From NCBI RefSeq assembly GCF_018374135.1, contig NZ_JAHAFS010000017.1, forward strand, positions 1 through 54,360: a stretch of 54,360 nt of DNA. Direction: 5' to 3'. Within the stretch, counting starts at the first letter, position 1; the number at the start of each line of letters is the position of its first letter. The position numbers and the translations under genes are program-made. Under the pieces are notes generated by a model, which did not search any database, was not told the DNA's origin, and saw nothing but the letters and a program-made list of their open reading frames with translations. Shown here in pieces: positions 1-9,114 of the stretch. The stretch comes from Campylobacter gracilis. GTDB taxonomy: Bacteria > Campylobacterota > Campylobacteria > Campylobacterales > Campylobacteraceae.

Positions 1-1146
1 TTTCGGCGTCATAGAATTTATCATCGCTTTGATATGAAGTATCTCTTTGGAGTTTTCCAAATCGATATCTTTTATCTTATTCGCCATGCCGGAAAGCCCC
101 GGGATCATGCCGATTAAATTTTTCATATTGCCGAGCTTTTTCACGCTTTCGAGTTGATTTACGAAATCGTTGAAATTAAACTCGCCCTTTTTGATCTTTT
201 TGTTTAAGGCCTTAGCTTCTCTTTCGTCGAAAACGGCGCTTGTTTTCTCGGCTAACGTCGCTAAATCGCCCTCGCCCATAATGCGACCGGTGATTCTATC
301 GGGTATGAAGCCTTCCAGATCGGCCACCTTCTCGCCGGTTCCGATAAAGCGAAGCGGGATGCCCAGCTGCTGCGCGATACCAAGAGCTACGCCGCCTTTG
401 GTATCTGCGTCAAATTTGCTTAAAATCACGCCCGTTAGGCCTAAAATTTCATCAAATTTAGCGGCCGTTTTAATGCCGTCTTGACCGCTCATAGCGTCCG
501 CTACGTAAAAAATTTCATGCGGATTTAGAGCTTTTTTCATCTCCGCAAGCTGTGCCATAAGAGCCTCGTCTATCGCAAGACGTCCCGCCGTATCTACGAG
601 CAGCGCGTCATAAAGCCCGCTTTTGGCCTTGCTTAGCGCCTTCTGCGCAACCTTTAGCGGATCGCTCTCACCCTCGATGAAAAATAGCTCGATCTCGTTT
701 GCTTCGCAAAGCTGGCGGAGCTGCTCGACCGCGGCTAGGCGCTGCAAGTCGCACGCTGCGACCAAGACCTTTTTTTTACGAAGTTTCAGATAGTTCGCGA
801 GTTTTATCGTGCTTGTGGATTTTCCGCTTCCTTGAAGTCCCGTCATCAAAGCTACCGTAGGAGGCGTGCTAGCGAATACAAACCCCTGACTGCTGCCTCT
901 AGGCGCCGTTAAAATTTTAGTCAAATTTGCCTTGATGGACTGTAAAAACGGCTTCTGTCCTATCGTACCGATGCGAAGATCGGCTTCGACAAGCGCCAAA
1001 AAATCCTTTACGACTTTGTGGTGCACGTCGGCCTTTAAAAGCGCCTTTTTTAGCGTTTCCAAGGCGTTTTTTAAAGCTTTTTCGTCATCGATTGTTTTTA
1101 ATTTATTGACCGCGTTTTTAAACGACTCGCTTATGATCTCAAACAC
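1..1146 (-). CDS. ffh: Signal recognition particle protein Ffh (3' end outside window)
   Basis: SRP54-type GTPase that binds signal sequences with SRP RNA and delivers ribosomes to FtsY at the inner membrane. Translating the minus strand from a GTG at 1146 gives 382 residues, open to the window edge. It shows the N domain, a P-loop GLQGSGKST, a DLQRLAAVEQL motif, DTAGR and the GTPase motif SKFDADTKGG, then the start of the M domain ending in SMTPK at the edge. A GGGA lies just upstream of the GTG. Ffh is normally about 445 residues, so roughly 60 residues of the methionine-rich domain are missing. It is the last gene seen of the minus-strand block that begins near 8063. Confidence 0.97.
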   Translation of the reverse strand, partial: MFEIISESFKNAVNKLKTIDDEKALKNALETLKKALLKADVHHKVVKDFLALVEADLRIGTIGQKPFLQSIKANLTKILTAPRGSSQGFVFASTPPTVALMTGLQGSGKSTSTIKLANYLKLRKKKVLVAACDLQRLAAVEQLRQLCEANEIELFFIEGESDPLKVAQKALSKAKSGLYDALLVDTAGRLAIDEALMAQLAEMKKALNPHEIFYVADAMSGQDGIKTAAKFDEILGLTGVILSKFDADTKGGVALGIAQQLGIPLRFIGTGEKVADLEGFIPDRITGRIMGEGDLATLAEKTSAVFDEREAKALNKKIKKGEFNFNDFVNQLESVKKLGNMKNLIGMIPGLSGMANKIKDIDLENSKEILHIKAMINSMTPK

Positions 1147-1212
1147 TTTGATCCCTTATAAAATTTTTAAACTTGCGATGTTACCTAAAATTAACTTAAA
1201 AGCCATTGAATA

Positions 1213-1962
1213 TCAGAGTTCTTTAGGAATTTCAAAGCCGAATTCGTTGAAGCTTTTATCTAGCGGAGCTTTAAATTTAAGCCCTAAAATTTCGGTCTCG
1301 TACGAGTGCAGAAACATCCGCTTCGCGCGGCTTTTAGCGTATTTTTCATCGCCTATTACGCCAAATCCCGCATTCGCCAGATGCACGCGGATCTGATGCG
1401 TCCTGCCCGTCTCGATCCGTACTTTCACGAGCGATTTTTTGCCGCTTACCATCAACGGATAAACCTCGCTAAATGCGCTCTTGCCGTTTGGCGAAATTTT
1501 AGAAAACGCGCCGCTTTTGGTTTTTATCGTCAAAATCGGCTCGTCAAATTTCATCTCTTCGCTCACGATCCCTTTTACGATCGCGATATAGCTTTTTTTC
1601 ACGCGCAAATTTTTAAATTCCGTAATCGCCGCTTCGCGGAATTCTTCGTTTTTGTACAGCAGCACGACGCCGCTAGTCTCCTTATCTAAGCGGTTTAGAA
1701 GCCCGAATTTATAGATTTTTTCCAAATTTTCGCTGCTCATAAAGGGCGGCTTATTGACCGCCAAAACGTTCTCATCCTCGTAAATGATCGCGGGTTTTGC
1801 GGGCTTCATCACGCTAAATTTAGTATTTTCGCCGAGCATCTCGCGCGCTAGAGCGATCTTTGCGCCGCGCGCGCTCACAAGCCCCGCGTCGATGAGGGCT
1901 TTGGCTTCGTTGTGCGAGATGTTTTCCTGCGCCGCCAGCAGTTTGTAGGCTTTTTCTTGCAT
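1213..1962 (-). CDS. RluA-family 23S rRNA pseudouridine synthase
   Basis: Converts uridine to pseudouridine in RNA. The catalytic RLDKETSG motif with its Asp is present, as is the C-terminal GRTHQIRVHL motif. The N-terminal 45 residues look like an S4 RNA-binding domain. I start it at ATG 1962 (MQEKAYKL, 249 aa) because this ATG overlaps the kdtA stop as TGATG; a longer in-frame start at 2007 would run into kdtA. The gene sits between kdtA and ffh, as its homologue does in C. jejuni (Cj0708). The exact target position (RluC- or RluD-like) cannot be read from sequence alone. Confidence 0.93.
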   Translation of the reverse strand: MQEKAYKLLAAQENISHNEAKALIDAGLVSARGAKIALAREMLGENTKFSVMKPAKPAIIYEDENVLAVNKPPFMSSENLEKIYKFGLLNRLDKETSGVVLLYKNEEFREAAITEFKNLRVKKSYIAIVKGIVSEEMKFDEPILTIKTKSGAFSKISPNGKSAFSEVYPLMVSGKKSLVKVRIETGRTHQIRVHLANAGFGVIGDEKYAKSRAKRMFLHSYETEILGLKFKAPLDKSFNEFGFEIPKEL

Positions 1963-3350
1963 CAAATTCTTTCCTTGATTAAATTTTCTATCTCTTGCAA
2001 ATCGCAAATTTTATCTATCCGCGTGCCCTTTAGCGGCTCTTTTAAAGCGTTTGAAATTTCGTTCGCCTCGCACAGAGCGATGTTTTGTACGAGCGCGTAC
2101 AGCGCCTTTTGATTATGAAAAAATCGCCCGCTGATGATCGGCACGCCGAAGCTCGCCGCCTCGATCGGGCTATGTCCGCCGATATTGCGCAAAAAGCTGC
2201 CGCCCAAGATCACGACGTTTGAAATTTTATAAAAGTTCGCTAGCTCCCCAAAGGCATCGAGCAAGATAAAATCGCTCCCAAGTCCCGCGCCGTCGCTAAA
2301 CCGCTCAAAGCTAAGCCCATGCTCGCGTGCCCAAATCTCACAAATTTCACGTACCTTTTCAAAGCGCTCCGGATGTCTCGGCGCCAGGATGATTTTTAGC
2401 TTTTGCGGCGCGGCAGTCGAAGACGCCGTATTCGGTGCAGTAGAATTTAAAGACGCGCCGTTTAAAGGCGCCGTATTCGGCATGGCGGACGAAGCATCGC
2501 TTGAGCTCGCCGCATCCAAAGAAGCAGCGTTTAAATTTACCGGCTCAAGCGAGCCCGTCTCGCTGCGAAGCTCAGCCGCAGGCAAGCTCCTATCGCTGCG
2601 GGCACCCGCTGCGTATGGGTCTTTTTCGGGCGCACTCTTCGAGCTGCGAAATTTTATAAAATCATTTAAATTTGATAAAATGAGCTCCTCTTCGCCCTCG
2701 TGAGTGTTTGAGATCGTAAGCACAAAGCTATTTGCGGACGCGGCGGAATAGTCCTTCGTCGCAACGGCGATATTCGCGCTTTTTATGTTGCCCGCGACCC
2801 TTATATTTTTTGCGCCGAGCTCCCGCAGCCGCGCCGCATCAAGCTCGCTTTGCGCAAGCACCAGATCGATATTTTTAAACGCTTTGCGATAATAAAGCTT
2901 AAAACGCAGATAACTCGCGTACGAGCGGTCGCTTATGCGCGCATTTAGCAGGATCACGTAGCTTCCGCGCGATTTAGCGGAACGGATCAAATTTAGCCAC
3001 AGCTCCGCTTCAAAAATCACCAGCACGCGGCTGCCCGTAAGCCAAAACGGTAGCCAGTTTTCAAACGGTAGGTAGCGAGAGTTCGGCGTAAGCGCGCGCG
3101 CAGCACCAAAGCCCGTCTGCGTGGTCGTGCTAAGCGCGACGCTGTCAAATTTAGAAATTAGCGGCGAAAGAGCGTTTACCTCGCCCAGGCTGCAGGCGTG
3201 AAAATGTACCGCAGCGGGGCTAAATTTAGGGTTTTTGTATAGAAAAAACCGCGCCTTCAGGCTAGTGCGGTATTTTTTTTTAAAGCTTAGGATAAAAATA
3301 AAAGGCGCAGCTACAAGCCACGCCAAAAACGCCAAGGCGGTGTAGATCAC
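1962..3350 (-). CDS. waaA: Kdo transferase WaaA/KdtA with a low-complexity insert
   Basis: Inner-membrane glycosyltransferase that adds 3-deoxy-D-manno-octulosonate to lipid A. It has an N-terminal membrane anchor, then the GT30 fold with HACSLGEVNAL, TTTQTGFGAA, SNTHEGEE and the C-terminal ILGGSF and GGHSPIEAA donor-site motifs. At 462 aa it is longer than usual. Residues about 234-315 (DNA about 2405-2650) are an Ala/Ser/Asn/Pro-rich stretch with five-residue periodicity (NGASL, NAASL) that interrupts the fold just before the LAPRHPERF motif. Conserved motifs on both sides are intact, so the enzyme is probably active. It overlaps the preceding zinc-ribbon gene by 4 nt and the following gene by 1 nt, indicating translational coupling. 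Confidence 0.96.
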   Translation of the reverse strand: MIYTALAFLAWLVAAPFIFILSFKKKYRTSLKARFFLYKNPKFSPAAVHFHACSLGEVNALSPLISKFDSVALSTTTQTGFGAARALTPNSRYLPFENWLPFWLTGSRVLVIFEAELWLNLIRSAKSRGSYVILLNARISDRSYASYLRFKLYYRKAFKNIDLVLAQSELDAARLRELGAKNIRVAGNIKSANIAVATKDYSAASANSFVLTISNTHEGEEELILSNLNDFIKFRSSKSAPEKDPYAAGARSDRSLPAAELRSETGSLEPVNLNAASLDAASSSDASSAMPNTAPLNGASLNSTAPNTASSTAAPQKLKIILAPRHPERFEKVREICEIWAREHGLSFERFSDGAGLGSDFILLDAFGELANFYKISNVVILGGSFLRNIGGHSPIEAASFGVPIISGRFFHNQKALYALVQNIALCEANEISNALKEPLKGTRIDKICDLQEIENLIKERI

Positions 3351-4054
3351 TCGGCTTCTTTATATAAAATTCTGCCGCAATACGGGCAGGTTACGATGTC
3401 GTCGCTTTTGATGACCGCAGAATAGGTCTTGTCGCTTATGCGCATAAAGCAGCCGTAGCAGGCCTGCTTGCGCACCGGCGAGACCGCCGTATTGCCCGCC
3501 CACTTGCGGATCTTTTCGTAGAATGAGACGGTTTTTGGGTTCATCGTCTGCATTAGCTTATCGCGCTTGGCGTAGATCGCGCCGCGTGCGACCTCGACCT
3601 CGCCCATCTCGGCACTTACCTGCTCCTGCAAGCTTTTTAGCTCGGCTTCAAACGCCTCTTGCTTCTCGCTCTGCTCTTTTACGAGCGCTTCCTTTGCGGC
3701 TACGATCTTTTCTAGCCTTTCGATCTCCTCGTTTGTGGCCTCGAGCTGCTCTTTTGCGATGTCCTCTTCGACGCTAAGGGCTTTTATCTCTTTTTCGGTT
3801 TTTGCCGCGCCGCTTTTTTTGCCCGTGCTTTTTAGCTTAGACGAAAAGGCGCTAAGCTGCGCGTTTGCTTGTAAAATTTGAGATTTTAGCTCAGCGATCT
3901 CCGCATTTAGAGTTTCGATCTGCTCTTTTGCGCCTGAAATTTCGCCGCTTTTTTTGCTTAGTTTCTCCTGCGCGGCTTCGATTTTAGGCTTAAATCCGTC
4001 CAGCTGCTTATCGAATTCGCAAAGCTGCACCAATTGGCTTAAATATTTGTTCAT
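3347..4054 (-). CDS. Coiled-coil protein with C4 zinc ribbon (CT398/Cj0706 type)
   Basis: A 235-residue protein, mostly a long Lys/Glu/Ala-rich coiled coil (residues about 15-165), followed by a C4 zinc ribbon with ACYGC and TCPYCG. This is the architecture of the DUF164 / CT398-like family, whose members are proposed to act with the RNA degradation or secretion machinery; the precise role is unknown. The start is ATG 4054 behind AAGGAAAA. Its last four bases overlap the kdtA start. It lies between Nif3 and kdtA as in C. jejuni. Confidence 0.9.
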   Translation of the reverse strand: MNKYLSQLVQLCEFDKQLDGFKPKIEAAQEKLSKKSGEISGAKEQIETLNAEIAELKSQILQANAQLSAFSSKLKSTGKKSGAAKTEKEIKALSVEEDIAKEQLEATNEEIERLEKIVAAKEALVKEQSEKQEAFEAELKSLQEQVSAEMGEVEVARGAIYAKRDKLMQTMNPKTVSFYEKIRKWAGNTAVSPVRKQACYGCFMRISDKTYSAVIKSDDIVTCPYCGRILYKEAE

Positions 4055-4063
4055 CTTTTTCCT

Positions 4064-4786
4064 TTAATAATACGTAAATGGATTTTTTTGCTCGCTTATT
4101 ATAACTTCAATTTCGCTTTTTTGCAAGAAAGGTGCGAGCGCGCGCCCAAAATAGCGCTCACTTTCAAAATGATTTATGTCGATCAAACTCACGCCGTTTT
4201 CTAAATTTTGAAGCGCCGTGTGATATTTTATATCGCCCGTGATGAAACAATCCACGCCCAAGTTTTGATTTAGTTCGCTTCCGCTTCCGGTGCAAAGCGC
4301 GATATTTTGGATGAAATTTTTCGTCTTTACGGCGCGCAGATGCTCGATGCCAAGCTTGCGTTTTATATCCGCGCACAGAGCCTCAAAGCTCAAATCCGCG
4401 CGCATGAAAACCAAAAATTCCCGCTCATCCGTAATTTCAAATTTTAAAATTTCACGCGCTACGAACCCATTTAAAACATGCTTGTCAAAGTTCGTATGCA
4501 TCGCGATGAGAGAGATGTTTTTGCGGATCATCTCATAGATCAAATTTGCAGGATAGAGCCGCGGATCAAGCGATTTTAGCGGACTGAAAATCAGAGGGTG
4601 ATGCACCACCAAAAGCGAGCCCGCCTCCGCCTCGCGCACCAGCTCGCTAGTAACGTCGAGGCTTAGATAGATTTTTGAAATTTCATCATCCAAGTTTCCA
4701 AGCATTAGCCTGCTATTATCCCACGCCTCCGCGTCGCAAAAGGGCGCGGCGGCGTTTAAAATTTCATAAATCTCGCTCGTTTTCAT
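4064..4786 (-). CDS. Nif3-like dinuclear metal centre protein
   Basis: Member of the Nif3/YbgI/YqfO family (240 aa), which binds two metal ions and is often annotated as a GTP cyclohydrolase 1 type 2 homologue; its physiological substrate is unsettled. Visible motifs are WDNSRLMLG, the metal-binding VHHPLIF, HTNFDKH, the FITGDIKYH loop and the C-terminal INHFESE. The start is ATG 4786 and the gene ends 9 nt upstream of the zinc-ribbon gene, so the two are probably co-transcribed. Confidence 0.92.
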   Translation of the reverse strand: MKTSEIYEILNAAAPFCDAEAWDNSRLMLGNLDDEISKIYLSLDVTSELVREAEAGSLLVVHHPLIFSPLKSLDPRLYPANLIYEMIRKNISLIAMHTNFDKHVLNGFVAREILKFEITDEREFLVFMRADLSFEALCADIKRKLGIEHLRAVKTKNFIQNIALCTGSGSELNQNLGVDCFITGDIKYHTALQNLENGVSLIDINHFESERYFGRALAPFLQKSEIEVIISEQKNPFTYY

Positions 4787-4827
4787 AAATCCTACTTTGC
4801 GCTTTTATCCGCTTTATCTGCGGCGTT

Positions 4828-5790
4828 TTACTTGCCGCAAGCGTTTTTTAAATTTACGCTTGCGGAATTTGCGTCCGCCGCATCGCCGTCTTTGTCGCCT
4901 TTTTTATTGCCGCACGTCGCGGCGTCCAGTTCGGCGACATATTTTTGTGGATCTGCATAGCAAAGCGCGCAGTTTTTGGCAAGATCGCGGATCTTTAAAA
5001 TATAATCCTGCCTCTGCGTGACCGAGATCGCTCCGCGCGCATCAAGGACGTTGAACGTGTGCGCCGCGAGCATGCAGTAATCATACGCGGGAAGCGCCAG
5101 GCCGTGCTTTAGGATGCTTTTGCACTCGCCGAAGCAGTTTTCAAACTGATTAAAAAGCATCGCGGTGTCCGCAAGCTCGAAGTTGTATTTGCTAAACTCA
5201 AACTCGCCCCTTTTATGCACATCGCCGTAGGTTACTAGCTCCGCCTTGTCGTCCCAGACGATATCGTAAACGTCGTCTTTGTTTTGCAAATACATCGCGA
5301 GCCGCTCAAGTCCGTAGGTGATCTCGCCGCTTATTAGCTCGCACGTGATGCCGCCCACCTGCTGAAAATATGTAAACTGCGTCACCTCCATGCCGTCTAG
5401 CCAAACCTCCCAGCCAAGCCCCCATGCCCCGAGCGTCGGACTCTCCCAGTTGTCTTCTACGAAGCGGATATCGTGGCTTTTAAGATCTAGCCCCAGCTTT
5501 TCTAAGCTTTTTAGATAGAGCTCTTGGATATTATCAGGGCTCGGTTTTAAGATCACCTGAAACTGATAATACGCGCCCAAGCGGTTTGGGTTTTCGCCGT
5601 AGCGTCCGTCTGTAGGGCGACGCGAGGGTGCTACGTATGCCGCGCGCCAAGGTTTGCTTCCTAGGCTGCGCAAAAAGGTGGCCTGATGATAGGTGCCCGC
5701 GCCCGCTGGCATATCGTAAGGCTGAACGAGCAAGCAGCCCTGCTCGTGCCAGTAGTTTTGAAGCGTCAAAATAATCTGTGAAAACGTCAT
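4828..5790 (-). CDS. glyQ: Glycyl-tRNA synthetase alpha subunit with acidic tail
   Basis: Catalytic alpha subunit of the tetrameric bacterial GlyRS, which charges tRNA-Gly. Typical motifs are QGCLLVQPYD, AGTYHQATFLR, PSRRPTDGRYGENPNR, YYQFQVILKPSP and the motif FVEDNWESPTLGAWGLGWEV. The family core ends near residue 287. The last 33 residues, from about DAATCGNKKGD, are an Ala/Asp/Lys-rich low-complexity tail absent from most homologues. The beta subunit gene is not in the window; in Campylobacter it lies elsewhere. Start ATG 5790 has AAAGGATAAAA upstream. Confidence 0.97.
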   Translation of the reverse strand: MTFSQIILTLQNYWHEQGCLLVQPYDMPAGAGTYHQATFLRSLGSKPWRAAYVAPSRRPTDGRYGENPNRLGAYYQFQVILKPSPDNIQELYLKSLEKLGLDLKSHDIRFVEDNWESPTLGAWGLGWEVWLDGMEVTQFTYFQQVGGITCELISGEITYGLERLAMYLQNKDDVYDIVWDDKAELVTYGDVHKRGEFEFSKYNFELADTAMLFNQFENCFGECKSILKHGLALPAYDYCMLAAHTFNVLDARGAISVTQRQDYILKIRDLAKNCALCYADPQKYVAELDAATCGNKKGDKDGDAADANSASVNLKNACGK

Positions 5791-5823
5791 TTTTATCCTT
5801 TTATCGATATGTAAATTTAAATT

Positions 5824-6294
5824 TTATCTTCCAAAGAGCCTTTCAAGGCCTGTCTCAAAGGCTCTTTGCAGCTTCGAGCTTTCAAAAAATTTCCAAATTC
5901 CGGTCCAGTATTCGCCCACTCTAGTAGCCTCGTTCGCAAAATCAAAAACCGCGTAATCGCCCGCTTCGATACGTAATTTATCGCCGGTTTCATCGCGCTC
6001 ATTTTTGCAGCACTGATTTGCGGATTTGCAAGCTTCGTCGTGGCTTTCTTTATGGTGTCCCTCCTTCGAGCAAGTGCCTATTAGCACGGAGTATTCGCCC
6101 TGTGCGCCGTTTTCATAGTCGTAATATACGGCGTAAATTTCATTTTTCTCGGCGCTGCTTCTGCTAGCGTTAAATTTTAAAAACTCGCCCCACAAATTTG
6201 CGATCACCCCTCGCCCGCTCATCTCATCCGCGTTATTCGTGCGAGTCTTTAGGCCGCAAATTTCAAAGCTCTCGCGCAATTTTAAAATTTTCAA
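5824..6294 (-). CDS. GyrI-like / Cass2 effector-binding domain protein
   Basis: A 156-residue single-domain protein that resembles the effector-binding domain family (AraC effector-binding, GyrI, Cass2), which bind small, often cationic ligands. Supporting features are the N-terminal FEICGLKTRTNN, IANLWGEFLKF, an IYAVYYDYENG strand, YSVLIGTC, AGDYAVFDF and the C-terminal VGEYWTGIWKFF. It has no DNA-binding domain. Residues about 80-100 are Cys/Lys/His-rich. It sits between purE and glyQ, the position of Cj0703 in C. jejuni. The ligand is unknown. Confidence 0.75.
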   Translation of the reverse strand: MKILKLRESFEICGLKTRTNNADEMSGRGVIANLWGEFLKFNASRSSAEKNEIYAVYYDYENGAQGEYSVLIGTCSKEGHHKESHDEACKSANQCCKNERDETGDKLRIEAGDYAVFDFANEATRVGEYWTGIWKFFESSKLQRAFETGLERLFGR

Positions 6295-6297
6295 AGC

Positions 6298-6798
6298 CTA
6301 GCCCTCAAGCAGCACTTCGATCTGCTCGGAGTCCTTTTTCAGAGCCTCCGCTTTTGCGGCACGATCCGCCTTTAGCTTCGAACTTAGCACCTCGTCGCTT
6401 AGAGCTAAAATTTGCACCGCCAGATACGCCGCGTTTTTCGCGCCCGCCTTTCCGATCGCAAGCGTCGCGACGGGGATGCCCGCAGGCATCTGCACGGTCG
6501 AATACAGCGCATCTACGCCGCTAAGCGCGCTGCCGCCGAGCGGGACGCCGAGCACCGGCTTGGTCGTATTCGCAGCGACCGCCCCAGCAAGATGCGCCGC
6601 CATGCCCGCCGCGCAGATGAAAACCTGCGCGCCCTTTTTCTCGGCATCCGCGACGTATTTAGCCGTACGGGCGGGACTTCGGTGCGCCGAAGATACGATC
6701 ATCTCGTACGCTACGCCGAATTCGTTTAAAATTTTAGCCGCCTCGTAAACGACCTCGTAATCGCTCTTTGAGCCCATTATTATAGAAACAAATTTCAT
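6298..6798 (-). CDS. purE: N5-carboxyaminoimidazole ribonucleotide mutase PurE
   Basis: Purine synthesis enzyme that moves the carboxyl group of N5-CAIR to C4. It is 166 aa with the class I PurE motifs IIMGSKSDYE near the N-terminus, SAHRSPART and AAGMAAHLAG. I chose ATG 6798 (MKFVSIIMG) because it has an AGGAGA ribosome binding site and overlaps the stop of the upstream U32 gene as ATGA; an in-frame start 24 nt earlier would lie inside that gene. Confidence 0.96.
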   Translation of the reverse strand: MKFVSIIMGSKSDYEVVYEAAKILNEFGVAYEMIVSSAHRSPARTAKYVADAEKKGAQVFICAAGMAAHLAGAVAANTTKPVLGVPLGGSALSGVDALYSTVQMPAGIPVATLAIGKAGAKNAAYLAVQILALSDEVLSSKLKADRAAKAEALKKDSEQIEVLLEG

Positions 6799-8063
6799 TC
6801 TATCTCCTTTCTTAAAAAGCAAAACTTCGCGAGCTTCGCGGGCAGCTTAATCTCATTTAGATTGCCGCTGTGAATCTCGCTAAATTCCTTACCGCTGCGG
6901 CTTTGCAGTTTCTTAAATTTTAAATATGGCTTGCCGTCAAGCTCAAAAATTTCGCCGATTTCATTATCGCAAGGGCAAATTTCAAAGCCGCGCGGAGCAA
7001 AAATTTCATACGAAACGCCGGGTAAAATTTTATCCTTGACGCTTATAAACTCGCCGTCCTGCGAGATCGCGCAAACCTGATGCGTACCAAGCTCGATGCT
7101 GCGGTCTAAATTTTGCGTATCCTCTCGCTCGTACGGACGCTTTATCAAATATCCGTCGCTAAAGCCGCGGTTTTTGAGCGTCGCAATTTCGCGCTCGTAA
7201 ACACGGGCCTCAAATTTATCGCTCGCGGCATCGTCTATCGCCGCGCGGTAGGCATTCGTGGCGCATGCGACGTAGTATTCGCTCTTGGTGCGCCCTTCGA
7301 TTTTGAAGCTGTCGATCGCGCCCGTTTGCATGATCTTTTGCACGTGCGAAATGAGGCTAAGATCCTTCGCGTTCATTACGAAAGTGCCCTCCCCTTCACG
7401 CTCTTGCAAGCGAAAAAGCGCGCTGGTTTCGGGATTTTTAGCGTAAAGCTCGTAGTTAAATCTACAGTCGTTCGCGCAGCTTCCGCGGTTGCTGAAGCGC
7501 CCACTTTGCACCGCGCTTATGAGACAGCGCCCGCTGTATGCGAAACACATCGAGCCGTGCACGAAAATTTCAATCTCTAAGTTTGGAATTTTATTTTTGA
7601 TTTCTACGGCGTCTTTGAGCGTCATCTCCCGCGCTGCGACGATGCGGACGGCGCCCAGCTCCGCCCAAACCTGAGCATCGAGATAATTTAGCACGTTAGC
7701 TTGAGTAGATACGTGAATCGGAATCTCAGGCGCTACTGCTCGCGCGAGGCTTGCGACGCCTAAAGTGGCGATTAAAATTCCATCCACGCGCAGATCGCGA
7801 AGAAATTCCAAATGCCTTTTGATGTTTCCTAGCTGGCCGTTGGTCGCAAAGCCGTTTACGGTCGCGTAGAGCTTCTTACCGCGCTCGTGCGCGTATGCGA
7901 CGCCCTGCGCGAAGCTTTCCTTGCTAAATTCCTTCGCGCTTCGCTGGCGCAGCGAAAATGAGCCCGTGCTTGCATACACGGCGTCCGCGCCGTAAGCCAG
8001 GGCGATTTTTAGTTTCGTTAAATTTCCGGCAGGAGCTAAGAGTTCGGGTTTTTTCAAATACAT
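6795..8063 (-). CDS. U32 family peptidase-like tRNA hydroxylation protein (TrhP type)
   Basis: A 422-residue member of peptidase family U32. E. coli members of this type (TrhP/YegQ) take part in prephenate-dependent 5-hydroxyuridine formation in tRNA. The N-terminus carries PELLAPAGNLTKLKIAL, the GADAVYAST strand follows, and the family signature occurs as HGSMCFAYSGRC ... SNRGSCANDC, a cluster of four cysteines that may bind an Fe-S cluster. The gene ends in a 4-nt overlap with purE. Protease activity is not shown by the sequence. Confidence 0.9.
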   Translation of the reverse strand: MYLKKPELLAPAGNLTKLKIALAYGADAVYASTGSFSLRQRSAKEFSKESFAQGVAYAHERGKKLYATVNGFATNGQLGNIKRHLEFLRDLRVDGILIATLGVASLARAVAPEIPIHVSTQANVLNYLDAQVWAELGAVRIVAAREMTLKDAVEIKNKIPNLEIEIFVHGSMCFAYSGRCLISAVQSGRFSNRGSCANDCRFNYELYAKNPETSALFRLQEREGEGTFVMNAKDLSLISHVQKIMQTGAIDSFKIEGRTKSEYYVACATNAYRAAIDDAASDKFEARVYEREIATLKNRGFSDGYLIKRPYEREDTQNLDRSIELGTHQVCAISQDGEFISVKDKILPGVSYEIFAPRGFEICPCDNEIGEIFELDGKPYLKFKKLQSRSGKEFSEIHSGNLNEIKLPAKLAKFCFLRKEIE

Positions 8064-8128
8064 TCCTAGTGATTTTTTAAGCGCGATTTTACTACAATTT
8101 AGCCAAAATTTTATTTAAGGAGCAGTTG

Positions 8129-8917
8129 ATGCGAGCCGATCTACACAACCACACCTATCTTTGCAACCACGCTAACGGAGAGCCGCGACAGTATTTGGAA
8201 GCGGCAATCGCACGAGGCATAGAAATTTTCGGCTTTGCAGATCACGCGCCGATGAACTTCGATCAAAAATACCGAATGAGCTTCGAGCAGATGGAGCTTT
8301 ACGAGGGGATGATTAGGGATTTGCGAGATGAGTTTAGCGGGCGGATCGACGTGCGGCTGGGATATGAGGTCGATTTTATGACGAAAAAAGAGCTAATGGA
8401 TGAGCGGATTTTTGCGCGCAAGCTCGATTATCTCATCGGTTCGGTGCATTTTTTAAACAACTGGGGCTTTGATAACGAGGAATTTTTAGATCAGTGGAGC
8501 GGACGCGAAATAGACGACGTTTATCGCGAATACTTTGCGCTGATCTGCGCGCTATGTAAAAGCGGCAAATTTGACATTTTAGGGCATATGGATCTGATTA
8601 AAATTTTTAAATTTACTCCGAAAAAAGATATCAGAGTTTTGGCAGGCGGCGCGATAAACGCGATCAAAAAAAGCGGCATCGTCGTGGAGCTAAACTCTGC
8701 TGGGCTTTGCAAGCCCGCAAATGAAATTTATCCAAGCGACGCGCTTTTAGAGGTGCTTGCGGATGCGGACGTGCCGATAACGCTTGGCTCGGATGCGCAC
8801 TCGGTAGCTCAAGTAGCGCTAAACTACGATAAAATTTACGCCAAAGCGCGCGAGTTCGGCTACGATAAGATCGCCATTTTCAAAAATCGCGAGCGTGAAT
8901 TTGTAAAGCTGGCGTAA
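8129..8917 (+). CDS. PHP-domain histidinol-phosphatase family protein
   Basis: A 262-residue PHP metal-dependent phosphoesterase of the HisK/HisJ type, which hydrolyses L-histidinol phosphate in histidine synthesis. Metal ligands are seen in DLHNHTYLCNHA (residues 3-14), GFADHAP, GYEVDF, IGSVHFLNNWG, ILGHMDL and the C-terminal GSDAHS. The start is ATG 8129, 6 nt after AAGGAG at 8117; a TTG directly before it is in frame but too close. It diverges from the U32 gene. No other his gene is nearby, so the substrate assignment is by family only. Confidence 0.87.
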   Translation: MRADLHNHTYLCNHANGEPRQYLEAAIARGIEIFGFADHAPMNFDQKYRMSFEQMELYEGMIRDLRDEFSGRIDVRLGYEVDFMTKKELMDERIFARKLDYLIGSVHFLNNWGFDNEEFLDQWSGREIDDVYREYFALICALCKSGKFDILGHMDLIKIFKFTPKKDIRVLAGGAINAIKKSGIVVELNSAGLCKPANEIYPSDALLEVLADADVPITLGSDAHSVAQVALNYDKIYAKAREFGYDKIAIFKNREREFVKLA

Positions 8918-9084
8918 ATTTTAACGGCAGCCGCTCTCTGCTAAATTTAAAAGGCACGGACGGCGAGAAATTTTAAAATTTCAAAAGCTTCGGCGACGCA
9001 AAATTTTAAAAATAGCGGCGCGCAAAACGGCGCAGATAAAGTCGAATTTCAACTAAATAATGTTAAAATCTGTCGTTAAATTTA

Positions 9085-9098
9085 GCCCGAATACGGGC
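9085..9098 (+). promoter_or_regulatory. Small hairpin in the glnA leader
   Basis: GCCCG-AATA-CGGGC forms a 5-bp stem and 4-nt loop directly upstream of the glnA ribosome binding site (AAAAAGGAAAAA, ATG at 9115). A TTAAAAT box at about 9063 could be the -10 element. Whether the hairpin has a regulatory role is unknown. Confidence 0.35.
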
Positions 9099-9114
9099 GG
9101 AAAAAGGAAAAAAT

